Positions 26,180 to 33,285 of a DNA stretch of 64,000 nt are shown piece by piece. How positions within the stretch are numbered: position 1 is the first letter of the stretch; each line of letters starts with the position of its first letter. This DNA is from Geomonas edaphica (GTDB taxonomy: Bacteria; Desulfobacterota; Desulfuromonadia; Geobacterales; Geobacteraceae): assembly GCF_004917075.1 (NCBI RefSeq), contig NZ_SSYB01000005.1:543501-607500 (forward strand), given 5' to 3'. The position numbers were made by a program, and so were the translations under genes. The notes below the pieces were generated by a model, which was given only the letters and a program-made list of their open reading frames with translations, ran no database searches and was not told where the DNA came from.

Positions 26180-27154
26180 TTAAAGCCGCCATTCCTTCCG
26201 ATGCTCTGAAAGGTATTCCTGTGCTGGCCAAAGGTCCTGATCCTGCGGCGGGATCATGGCGCGGCCGTTTAGGGTAAGAAGGAAACCAGGGACGTTGGGG
26301 TCTGCGATGATCTGGCGGGAGGTAAGGACGTTGTACTCTTTGGATACGCCCATCATCCCTTTGTCGAAGGCCCAGTGGCAAAGCTTGCATAATGCCATGC
26401 CGTTACGGATATCGTCGTTTTGCGTCTTGCTCCAGGGTACGATGTGGGCGGCGTCGACTGCAGTGTGCTGCTCGGGGGTGATGATGCGAACGCCACACAG
26501 TGCGCATCGATGGTCATAGGCTTTAACGACCAGTCTTCGGAAGGCTTGGGCTCGCGCGGCAGGGCGGTACCTTTCTGACTCAACGATTTGCTTCACCAGT
26601 GGCAGGTGTGACTTTTCCTCAAGGACACGGCTGTACTCGGAGGCTTCACGGTTGATGATCGACTGCTCGCGCAGCAGAAGCTGGGCCATTTCGGAAAAGC
26701 ATGATTGCAACAGTGCTTCTCTCAAGCCTTCTCTCCCCGCTTCTGCCTGCATGAGCAGGAAAAGTTCGTCATCCAGGGCCGCACCCAGTACGTACTTGCG
26801 CAGGTACGTCACCGTGGCGGTATTGTTGATGATGGCGGAAGTGAGCTGCTTGCCAGGCTGCGGGACGAGGTGCCAGAACGGTTCACGGTCAAGTCGTGAG
26901 AAGGGGAAGGCGATGCTGCTGGTCTGCCCTAGGGGGATGATGCGGCGCCAGTAGAGGCTGAAGAGTTCATTCAGTTCGACCAGGTCCCCGGAGGCGTCTA
27001 TGAAGGGGGTGGTGATCACGCCGCGCTGGATGAGGTCCATCACCGCCAAAAGCAGTAGTGGCTTGTGGGGCGCCCGGTGCTTGGTGGAGTCGGTCCAGAC
27101 GGAACCTGGAGCGCGGTTGAGGGTGGTGAACTGCTTTATGTAGTCGGCTGGCAT
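26180..27154 (-). CDS. HNH endonuclease (McrA/ScoMcrA-like)
   Basis: The protein has 324 residues. The C-terminal domain has RCALCGVRI, AVDAAHIVPWSK, NGMALCKLCHWAFDKG, i.e. a zinc-binding HNH nuclease of the HNH_2 type. The N-terminal part (APHKPLLLLAVMDLI, FSLYWRRIIP, PFSRLDREPFWHL) matches the domain usually placed before HNH in ScoMcrA-like type IV restriction enzymes, which cut modified DNA. It is convergent with the nuclease-helicase gene, 13 bases apart. A likely defence enzyme; modification specificity cannot be read. Confidence 0.85.
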   Translation of the reverse strand: MPADYIKQFTTLNRAPGSVWTDSTKHRAPHKPLLLLAVMDLIQRGVITTPFIDASGDLVELNELFSLYWRRIIPLGQTSSIAFPFSRLDREPFWHLVPQPGKQLTSAIINNTATVTYLRKYVLGAALDDELFLLMQAEAGREGLREALLQSCFSEMAQLLLREQSIINREASEYSRVLEEKSHLPLVKQIVESERYRPAARAQAFRRLVVKAYDHRCALCGVRIITPEQHTAVDAAHIVPWSKTQNDDIRNGMALCKLCHWAFDKGMMGVSKEYNVLTSRQIIADPNVPGFLLTLNGRAMIPPQDQDLWPAQEYLSEHRKEWRL

Positions 27155-27483
27155 AGCTCTGCTCGCCTTTGGGATCTTGGTTTGATGCAGGTTAGACGCA
27201 ATTTAAATTAAGGGGGCAAAAGAATCAAGCTTAATGATATGCAGAAAAAGGGGTGAGGTAATCTGGTGCCAGGCTTGCTAAGTTGCAAAGTTCCCGTGGA
27301 ATAGGGACGACAGAACATTGGCTGCCATGTCCCTATTCGAACTGTCTCGGTTCATGTGACCCCTCCGGTATTCATTCTTCGTCCTTCGGATCACGGCGTA
27401 CGTACCGTGGGGGATCTGGTGCCAGGCTTGCAAAGTTGCAAAGTCCCGGACTTGGGGGCAAGCTGTATAGCCGATAATATCGG
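27155..27483. repeat. Non-coding stretch with CTGGTGCCAGGCTTGC repeats
   Basis: Two nearly identical copies of CTGGTGCCAGGCTTGC followed by (T/A)AAGTTGCAAAGT lie near 27264 and 27417. A diverged copy (CTGGGGCCAAGCTTGCTGAG) lies at 27732. No gene is visible. The copies look like REP-type intergenic repeats. Confidence 0.6.
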
Positions 27484-27492
27484 CTATACAGC
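27462..27492. repeat. Perfect 14-bp inverted repeat
   Basis: GCTGTATAGCCGAT and its exact complement are separated by AAT. The Fic remnant's stop codon (27484-27486 on the - strand) lies inside the right arm. It may be that gene's former terminator or the end of an inserted element. Confidence 0.6.
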
Positions 27493-27688
27493 CTTGAGGT
27501 GGTGTCTGACTGATCTCCCTTGCCCTTTCCGCTGCGATATTCCCATCTCAAAAAGTTGATCCAATCCCCTGTATGCGGTTACACGGCTACTGTGCGTTAT
27601 GGAAGCAAATTTCTGCGTAGTTAATCCTCCCTCGAATCCTTCGGAACCAGCGTCCAGAAGCCGGTTGATAACCTTTTTCTGTCGCTCA
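27484..27688 (-). pseudogene. Remnant of a Fic-family protein (C-terminus only)
   Basis: About 68 codons read ERQKKVINRLLDAGSEGFEGGLTT then KFASITHSSRVTAYRGLDQL and end KGQGRSVRHHLKAV. This is the C-terminal winged-helix segment of DUF4172-type Fic proteins. No Fic core (HPFxxGNGR) precedes it. Instead the frame runs into a 9-bp tandem repeat and unrelated DNA, so only the tail survives. Confidence 0.75.
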
Positions 27689-27737
27689 GGGGGATCTGGG
27701 GGATCTGGGGGATCTGGGGGATCTGGGGGATCTGGGG
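27689..27737. repeat. 9-bp tandem repeat GGGGGATCT
   Basis: Five full copies of GGGGGATCT and a partial sixth, without mismatches. Read on the - strand in the Fic frame it encodes Pro-Asp-Pro repeats, so it is in frame with the remnant. Perfect copies point to recent expansion. Confidence 0.9.
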
Positions 27738-27752
27738 CCAAGCTTGCTGAGT

Positions 27753-28586
27753 TCAACCTGTAGGGTTGAGGGCTTCGCACGGGACGCCTACTTGGCAGAG
27801 GGCGCAACCGGCGGGACCTTCTACACCACGTGCTTTGGCAAGACGGACGGAGTCGGGGCCGTAGCCGAAGATCATGCAACGAATTTTGTCGTGTCCTGCG
27901 GTGGAGATGGCTTTTGCGGGACAGCGACGTATGCAGGCACCGCAGGCGCCGGTTTTGAAGTGGAGACAACCGGCTTGATGATGCTCGGCGGCGCGCGGGT
28001 CCGGCTCGAGCACGGCTTCGATCACGACGGAACTAAGCACGATGGCCGTCCCCTTGGCGCTGAGAAAGGCGTCGTTCAGACCGAACGTGCCGAGACCGGC
28101 GGCGTATGCCACGTGACGGTCGGACCAGGGGGATGTCTTGCCGTCGGGGGCGTCCATAGTGCGGAACCACTCCGCATCCGTCGGGGCGACGCCCCGTACG
28201 CCCTGCCGTTCCATCTCCTGCAAGAGCTCTGACCGTACTTGCTTTTGAAGGGCCTTGGCGCATACGTCGTAGGCCTTGGTCCATTCGATGGACGGCTGAT
28301 CGGTACAGCGCCGGTTGCTGTCCCGCAAGGCCTTGCTCCAGGGCATCACCCAACTGACGACGGTGCCGCCGCGCCAGCTACCTTCGCCGTGCAGGCTTTC
28401 GTAGGCCTCCCGGGGCGTCCTGTGCCAGGGACCTATGATCTGCTTGAACTCCTCGAAGATCGGATCGTCGCCGGAGGCGAAGTTCACCAGCGGGGCGTCG
28501 AAGTAGCGCTCCGCCAGTGAGTCGGACCAGTTTTCCTTGTGGCCCATGATCAACCGCGTGATTACCTCCCGTATCAGCTCCTTCAT
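27753..28586 (-). CDS. QueG-like 4Fe-4S reductase-family protein
   Basis: The protein has 277 residues from the ATG at 28586, preceded by GGAGG. The C-terminal part has a ferredoxin pattern CGACIRRCPAKAIS and further cysteines (GCALCQVGVPC), with HVAYAAGLGTFGLNDAFLS before it. This order (AAGLGxxGxN, then 4Fe-4S) is shared with epoxyqueuosine reductase QueG and its anaerobic relatives; QueG is larger and has a second classical cluster. It is probably a cytoplasmic iron-sulfur oxidoreductase. It lies downstream of a MarR gene on the same strand, and a MarR-type palindrome lies 68 bases upstream of its start. Confidence 0.7.
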   Translation of the reverse strand: MKELIREVITRLIMGHKENWSDSLAERYFDAPLVNFASGDDPIFEEFKQIIGPWHRTPREAYESLHGEGSWRGGTVVSWVMPWSKALRDSNRRCTDQPSIEWTKAYDVCAKALQKQVRSELLQEMERQGVRGVAPTDAEWFRTMDAPDGKTSPWSDRHVAYAAGLGTFGLNDAFLSAKGTAIVLSSVVIEAVLEPDPRAAEHHQAGCLHFKTGACGACIRRCPAKAISTAGHDKIRCMIFGYGPDSVRLAKARGVEGPAGCALCQVGVPCEALNPTG

Positions 28587-28653
28587 ATTCACCTCCATTT
28601 CCTAGCTTAACAAAAGACGCCGGCGCAATCGGTAAAGCTCAAAGGCTTGCCGT

Positions 28654-28667
28654 GTTGTATATGCAAC
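28654..28667. promoter_or_regulatory. Palindromic operator upstream of the QueG-like gene
   Basis: GTTGTATATGCAAC is a near-perfect palindrome. The same motif (GTTGCATATACAAC) abuts the start of the adjacent MarR gene, so this is very probably a second binding site of that regulator. Confidence 0.7.
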
Positions 28668-28683
28668 TTTGCGAACAAAAAAA

Positions 28684-29130
28684 TCAGCTGCTGATTCTGA
28701 GCCTATCTGCCATCGCTTTGAGGGAAGAAGCGCCTTCCTCGCCTAAAAGGGCCGATGCGCGCTGCTGGGCTTCCGTCCATTGTTCATGGCAATCCACCAT
28801 GAGCTGCCTGCCGCTCTCGGTTACCCGAACGGTCTGCCCCGGCCCTTTTCCTGACACCTGGATCCAGCCGCTTTTCGCCATTCGGTCGACGGTGCGACTC
28901 ACGGTGGACTTTTCCATCTGCAGGCGTGCGCCGATCTCACCGGGACTGGCGTCCCCATTGACCAACAGGAACACGAGGATGCTGGCTTGGTTGATCTTGA
29001 TGCCGTGCGGCTGCAGTGCCCTGTCGTACAGGCCGGTGATGACGCGGTTCAAGCGCCGCATCCTCCCTGCTATGCACTGCGCCGCCACAAGCTCGGCTAT
29101 CTCGTTTGCTGACTTACCTGGAATACTCAT
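28684..29130 (-). CDS. MarR-family transcriptional regulator
   Basis: The protein has 148 residues. INQASILVFLLVNGDASPGEIGARLQMEKSTVSRTVDRMAKSGWI is the winged helix-turn-helix of MarR, followed by a beta wing (GKGPGQTVRVTESG) and a dimerisation helix. It probably represses itself and the QueG-like gene 98 bases downstream through GTTG-N6-CAAC palindromes. No Shine-Dalgarno sequence precedes the ATG; the operator sits immediately upstream, so the transcript may be leaderless. The ligand is unknown. Confidence 0.85.
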   Translation of the reverse strand: MSIPGKSANEIAELVAAQCIAGRMRRLNRVITGLYDRALQPHGIKINQASILVFLLVNGDASPGEIGARLQMEKSTVSRTVDRMAKSGWIQVSGKGPGQTVRVTESGRQLMVDCHEQWTEAQQRASALLGEEGASSLKAMADRLRISS

Positions 29131-29166
29131 GTTGCATATACAACATTATCGCTTTGAAATTGTCAA
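29131..29166 (-). promoter_or_regulatory. MarR promoter and operator
   Basis: On the - strand, TTGACA (29161-29166) is a perfect -35 box. The operator GTTGTATATGCAAC (29131-29144) covers the -10 region at a 17-base distance and touches the ATG. Binding by MarR would block RNA polymerase directly, and transcription would start at about the first codon. Confidence 0.65.
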
Positions 29167-29308
29167 CGGTTTTGTTGGGTGGACGCTGATCCCCTGGCCC
29201 GTTAAAAAAGTCACTTGACTCAACCTGATTGGCGTGGCCTAATTTGTGCCGTATTCGGATGGTAATCCACTCGCAACATGGCTCCCACTCAAACTATGGA
29301 GGTAACAC

Positions 29309-29980
29309 ATGTCGATACTTCACCCGCTACTCGATATCGTCGATGTCAACGTCCGGGACATGTCGCACGTCGAACTGGGCAACTTCGCCATCAACCTCGC
29401 GGACGCCTTTGCCCGCCACAAGGACTTTCAAGGTGAGGACGCGATTCCGAAGTCGTTGTGCCAACTCGACGTACTCAGGGGACTCGGGGTAGGCCATCTC
29501 GCCGTCACTAAGGAGGCCGAGAGCGGCAATCGTTTCAAAAAGGTGGAGCGGGACGCCTCACGCCCGATAGTCGAAATGCACACGGTGATGCTGATCAACT
29601 GGGCGGCGTATAGGTCCGTGACGGAAAACAAGCCAACGCTCATCAGCGAATTGAATCTGCCTCCGAAGGTGAAGGCACCCAAGGGGGCGCTCCATATCGA
29701 GGTGACTGCCCCGCAAAACCCGAAGGCGAAGCACGGCAAGTCGGGGGTCGCCCTTATCAGCGTTAACAGGGTGCCAGGGGCAATGGCCTACTACGTCGGG
29801 ATCTGCAAGGGCGATCCTTCTCTGCCAGAGTCCTGGTCGACCGTCGGGCCGTTCCACAAGTCGCAGAACATGGAAATAACCGGTCTGGAGCCCGGGCAGT
29901 TGTATTATTTCAAGATCTACTGCTCAGGGCCGAGCGGCCAGAGCGAGTGGTCCTCAATCATCAGCCTCCGGATCCTTTGA
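29309..29980 (+). CDS. Fn3-domain protein of unknown function
   Basis: The protein has 223 residues with GGAGG before the ATG. The first 120 residues (LDIVDVNVRDMSHVELGNFAINLADAFARH) are helical and unassigned. The C-terminal 85 residues form a fibronectin type III domain (VNRVPGAMAYYVGI ... EITGLEPGQLYYFKIYCSGPSGQSEWS). No signal peptide is visible, so it is probably cytoplasmic. Proteins of this helical-plus-Fn3 type, with no known role, are frequent in this bacterial group. Confidence 0.7.
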   Translation: MSILHPLLDIVDVNVRDMSHVELGNFAINLADAFARHKDFQGEDAIPKSLCQLDVLRGLGVGHLAVTKEAESGNRFKKVERDASRPIVEMHTVMLINWAAYRSVTENKPTLISELNLPPKVKAPKGALHIEVTAPQNPKAKHGKSGVALISVNRVPGAMAYYVGICKGDPSLPESWSTVGPFHKSQNMEITGLEPGQLYYFKIYCSGPSGQSEWSSIISLRIL

Positions 29981-29999
29981 TCCTGGTCCACCAAAATTG

Positions 30000-30033
30000 A
30001 AGGCCCTCATCCTCTGGATCAGGGCCTTCTTAG
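30000..30033 (+). terminator. Terminator after the Fn3 gene
   Basis: AAGGCCCT pairs with AGGGCCTT around a short loop that can pair partly, followed by TTCTTA. It begins 20 bases after the stop. Confidence 0.6.
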
Positions 30034-30099
30034 CAACCTATCTCTCCTTAGCCCATCTTTCCTGCTCCACACCCTGCAAATATCACGACGGGAGCCAAC

Positions 30100-30480
30100 T
30101 TAACCAAGGCCGGTTTCGAGATTTTAGGGCCAAACATGATCTTGTTAACTTCGGCCTCCCGTTTTTAGGATCAGCCCCAAGTTTTTAACTTCGGCCTCCG
30201 GATTTCAAGACCGAGCCCGATCTTGTTACACAATCCCGCTCATTTTTAAGATCGAATCCAAAGTTGTTAACATCGACCTCCATATTTCAGGATCGGGTCC
30301 GAGGTTTTTAACTTTGTCCACCGGATTTTAAGATCTTGTCCGCAGTGGTGAACTTGGGCCTCCGGATTATAAGATCGGGTTCAAAGTTGTTAACCTCGTC
30401 TCTCCGGATTTCACGATCCAGTCTAAAGTAGTGAACTTTGTCCTCCAGTTTTTAAGGTCAAGTCCGGCCTTTTTAACTTC
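30100..30480. repeat. 41-bp degenerate tandem repeat array
   Basis: TTAAC-type anchors occur at 30100, 30145, 30185, 30226, 30267, 30308, 30349, 30390, 30432 and 30473. The spacing is almost always 41 bases. A typical unit is TTAACTTCGGCCTCCGGAT followed by TTTAAGATCGGGTCCAAAG. The two halves resemble each other, so the true period is about 20.5 bases, two helical turns. Units are diverged but in phase, and there are no unique spacers. The array fills the gap between convergent genes and has no open frame. Its function is unknown. Confidence 0.9.
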
Positions 30481-30530
30481 GGGGGCGTCCGACATGACAA
30501 CCATTTCAAACCGGGCGGGGCAGGGGTGGG

Positions 30531-30563
30531 AGTGCCGGTTCCCGAGCTGGGAAACCGGCACTT
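30531..30563 (-). terminator. Hairpin downstream of the S53 peptidase gene
   Basis: AGTGCCGGTT(C)CC pairs with GGGAAACCGGCACT with a small interior mismatch. It lies 15 bases after the peptidase stop on the - strand. There is no T run, so termination may be weak or factor-dependent. Confidence 0.5.
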
Positions 30564-30577
30564 ATGGGAGCCTTCTC

Positions 30578-32842
30578 CTACTGCGTCCGGAAATAGTACA
30601 GCCCCGAGGTGACGGTGCTGCCGCCGGCGCTGGAGGATACGTTGAAATAATATGTGGTTCTCCGGGAGAGGGAGGAGAGTTTCATCACGTGCGAGGTGAC
30701 GAGCGCGCTGCTCGAGACCGACTTGTTCAGGCTGCCGGAAGAGGTGCCGTAACGGATGACGGAGGTGGACGGCAGGTTGGTGTACCACTGGATCTGGGCG
30801 GTGGTCGTGCCGATCGAACCGGACAGCCCGCTGGTGAAGGCTAGCGGCGCGGTCGGGGTCGCGTACGCCTCGTTGGAAAGGGGCGAGCTTCCGGCGCTGT
30901 TCACGGCGGACACTTTGTAATAGTAGGTGATACCGTTGGACACGCTGTCGGTGTAGGAGGTCGTGGTGAGACCGGTCTTCACCGGGGTGCTTCCTTCCTG
31001 GCCGGGGGCGGTGCCGCGGTACACGCTGTAACTTGTTGCGCCGCTGCTAGCACTCCAACTGAGGGCGACGTAGCCGTTGCCGGCTGTCGCCTTGAGCGCT
31101 GTCGGGGCGGCCGGGACGCTGACCGTAGTGGTGGTCGTGGTGGAGGTGCCAGCCGGGGCGAGGGCGGCGAACAGGTTCGCGCCGTTGAAGGAGCCCCAGC
31201 CGGTGGCGTTGTCGTAGCCGGTGATGGCCGGGTAGTAGAGGTTCGTTGTGCTGTCGGCGACGTCGTGGAAGCTCGTGTCGTAGCCGGATCCGGTCCCGAG
31301 CTGGTACAGGGTCGGGTTTGCGAAACCCAAGGGAGAAAGGCCGCCGGTTGTGCGCTGCTGGTTCACCCTGGCGGTGAAGGCCGCCCAAAGAGGTGCTGCG
31401 CAGCTTGTGCCTCCGTAGATCCACCACTGTCCCTGGAAGTAGATCGAGTAGCCGGTGTCAGGATCGGAGTTCAGCGCTACGTCGGGGACGTTTCTCATGA
31501 CGGAGGAGGCGACGTTGGAAAGTTTCTGCTGCCAAGATGGGATCGGCCAGAAGTAGCTGACTCCGCCGCCGCCCGCACCGTCGGCCACCGTGCCGCCGTT
31601 CCAGGTCGACTCGCGGCTGTACGCGCCGCTGCCGTCGAGGTAGAGCTTGGTCCCTCCTACGCCGACGACGTACGGCTGTGAGGCCGGATCGTCGACACTA
31701 AGGGTGGAGCCGTTGTCGTAGGCCCCGCTGTCACCGGCTGCGGCATAGATGGTCTGCCCCTGGGCCGCCATCTGTTGGAAGATGGCGTTTTCACTGTTAA
31801 GAAAGGTGGAGCCACTATCACCCTCGCTGAGCCCCCATGAGGTACTCACCTGTTTTGCGAGGTTGTCGGTGGCGATCCGGTTGTAGGTGTCGAGTACCCC
31901 TTTGGTGGTGTTGGGTCCCTGGTAGACGATGATCCGGCTCGCACCGGGCGCCATCGCCATCTGCAGCTCGATGTCTAGGGTGACTTCTCCCGCACCGGAA
32001 CCCGGCGTTCCGGAGAAGCCGTCCACCAGTACGTTTTGCAGAGGTACCGCGGGAAGTCCGAAGTATTTGGCGTAGGCGGTAATGTCGGAAGGGGTGTAGC
32101 CGTCCAGTTGAAAGAGCGCGAGGGTCTGCCCGTTGCCGGTCGCGGTTACTGGTGCGAGGTTGTAGGCGGCCGCGATATCCTTGGGAGTCATGCCGCCTCC
32201 GGGTCCGGTCCCGATCTGGTAAGGGGAGGCCATGGGGAGGCCGGCGGCACGGGTGGAGTGGCTGTGTGTGTGCCACTTGGCGGCGCTGTCAAGGCCGATG
32301 ACGCCGTTTATGCATGCGGCGATGGCGCCCGGAACGCCCGGGTCGTGGTCCGGGGCGATGAAGTTGCGGCCGCTTTGCGCCTGGTACTGGTGCATCTGCA
32401 GGTCGAAGGCCGCCTCAACTGCCGTGGCAGGACCTGCGACGTCGAGGACCGTGCGGTTGGCGTGGGTGCCGGTTATGGTGAGTCCCATCTCCCTCGCGTA
32501 TTTCTTTACCGTCTCGTAGTCCGCGGTGCTCGGTGCAAAACGGTCGGTGAACTGGCGTCCGGTGAGATAATGACCGTACTGCGGGTCGCCGGGGTCGTAC
32601 ATGCGTTTCAGCAGATCGTTCAGCTCCGCCTGGTTGCGCAGGGGAAGGGTGAAAGAGAATCTCATCTGAGTTGCTGCCGGTAATCGGTTAAGCATCTTGG
32701 CATTGGCGATGCTGCGTGCCGGCATGTGACCGGCGAGTCTGACCTTGGCCGTGGCGCCGGCCCAGGAAGAGGACGGGGCCCCTGCTGCCATGACGAGCAG
32801 GAGCATGACGGAAGTGGGAAACAGCTTCAACGCGACTTTCAA
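30578..32842 (-). CDS. Secreted S53 (sedolisin/kumamolisin) peptidase with Fn3 domains
   Basis: The protein has 754 residues. The N-terminal signal peptide ends near SSWAGA. A pro-kumamolisin prodomain (LPLRNQAELNDLLKRMYDP, YGHYLTGRQFTDRFAPS) precedes the catalytic domain. The latter has Glu/Asp in GEVTLDIELQMAMAPGA, an Asp in AAAGDSGAYD, and the nucleophile Ser in YGGTSCAAPLWAAF; a calcium-site region DNATGWGSFNG ends it. After a Thr-rich linker come one Fn3 domain (about 570-665) and a second Fn3-like domain at the C-terminus. The enzyme should self-activate and act outside the cell at acid pH, as the family does. A sigma-28-type promoter precedes it. Confidence 0.93.
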   Translation of the reverse strand: MKVALKLFPTSVMLLLVMAAGAPSSSWAGATAKVRLAGHMPARSIANAKMLNRLPAATQMRFSFTLPLRNQAELNDLLKRMYDPGDPQYGHYLTGRQFTDRFAPSTADYETVKKYAREMGLTITGTHANRTVLDVAGPATAVEAAFDLQMHQYQAQSGRNFIAPDHDPGVPGAIAACINGVIGLDSAAKWHTHSHSTRAAGLPMASPYQIGTGPGGGMTPKDIAAAYNLAPVTATGNGQTLALFQLDGYTPSDITAYAKYFGLPAVPLQNVLVDGFSGTPGSGAGEVTLDIELQMAMAPGASRIIVYQGPNTTKGVLDTYNRIATDNLAKQVSTSWGLSEGDSGSTFLNSENAIFQQMAAQGQTIYAAAGDSGAYDNGSTLSVDDPASQPYVVGVGGTKLYLDGSGAYSRESTWNGGTVADGAGGGGVSYFWPIPSWQQKLSNVASSVMRNVPDVALNSDPDTGYSIYFQGQWWIYGGTSCAAPLWAAFTARVNQQRTTGGLSPLGFANPTLYQLGTGSGYDTSFHDVADSTTNLYYPAITGYDNATGWGSFNGANLFAALAPAGTSTTTTTTVSVPAAPTALKATAGNGYVALSWSASSGATSYSVYRGTAPGQEGSTPVKTGLTTTSYTDSVSNGITYYYKVSAVNSAGSSPLSNEAYATPTAPLAFTSGLSGSIGTTTAQIQWYTNLPSTSVIRYGTSSGSLNKSVSSSALVTSHVMKLSSLSRRTTYYFNVSSSAGGSTVTSGLYYFRTQ

Positions 32843-32891
32843 AACGTGCCTCCGGGTAAGGGTGAAAGAAACCGGTGCTGCTGGACTACTC

Positions 32892-32918
32892 CAATCGGCA
32901 CCTTGCGGCCAAACTTTA
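32892..32918 (-). promoter_or_regulatory. Sigma-28 (FliA) promoter for the S53 peptidase
   Basis: On the - strand TAAAGTTT, an 11-base spacer and GCCGATTG match the flagellar sigma-28 consensus (TAAAGTTT-N11-GCCGATAA) in 14 of 16 positions. The start point would fall about 40 bases before the ATG. Confidence 0.75.
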
Positions 32919-33010
32919 GCGGTGTGGCTAGAAAAAGCGTTGTCACAGGCGAAGTTATCGGAATTACTGCGGCGCGATCAGGCGCTCGCGACGGCCCTAG
33001 AGCGTGTCCC

Positions 33011-33033
33011 GTTTTTTGCATTTATGCAAAAAC
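33011..33033. promoter_or_regulatory. Palindrome TTTTTGCAT/ATGCAAAAA, copy 1
   Basis: GTTTTTTGCAT and ATGCAAAAAC face each other around TT. A second copy lies 106 bases to the right, both between the divergent peptidase and acetate permease genes. They may be operators of one regulator. Confidence 0.5.
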
Positions 33034-33116
33034 GGCCGTTATGATCGCGCGAATGGGCGCAAGTTGCGGGATTGCCGTTTTTTTTGCGCGCGTTATGTCG
33101 ATCGGGCGGTAGGCGC

Positions 33117-33137
33117 ATTTTGCAGATATGCAAAAAT
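33117..33137. promoter_or_regulatory. Palindrome TTTTGCA/TGCAAAA, copy 2
   Basis: ATTTTGCA and TGCAAAAAT are separated by GATA. It shares its TTTTGCA half-sites with the copy at 33011. Confidence 0.5.
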
Positions 33138-33213
33138 AACCGTTCCACTCTGACCGAGAGGCTTAGCGGTAAGGTGTTGGATCAGCAGGATAATTTGCTG
33201 AAGGCGCATCGTT

Positions 33214-33246
33214 GTGACACTGGTATGGTAATTGCGTATACACAAT
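33214..33246 (+). promoter_or_regulatory. Promoter and palindromic operator of the acetate permease gene
   Basis: GTGACA (33214-33219), a 17-base spacer and TATACA (33237-33242) form a sigma-70-type promoter. The -10 box lies inside ATTGCGTATACACAAT (33231-33246), a near-perfect palindrome with a GTATAC core like FadR-type GntR operators. Binding would repress the permease gene. Confidence 0.55.
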
Positions 33247-33285
33247 GCATAGCGAAGTGACATCGCAATGCTAAGGAGGAAAAAA

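Noticed and set aside
30100..30480. The tandem array considered as a CRISPR.
   Set aside because: Units are contiguous without unique spacers, diverged along their whole length, and no cas genes are present.
33220..33236. CTGGTATGGTAATTGCG looks like a sigma-54 site (GG and GC 10 bases apart) before the acetate permease.
   Set aside because: Two key C bases differ from consensus and a better sigma-70 promoter with 17-base spacing covers the same bases.
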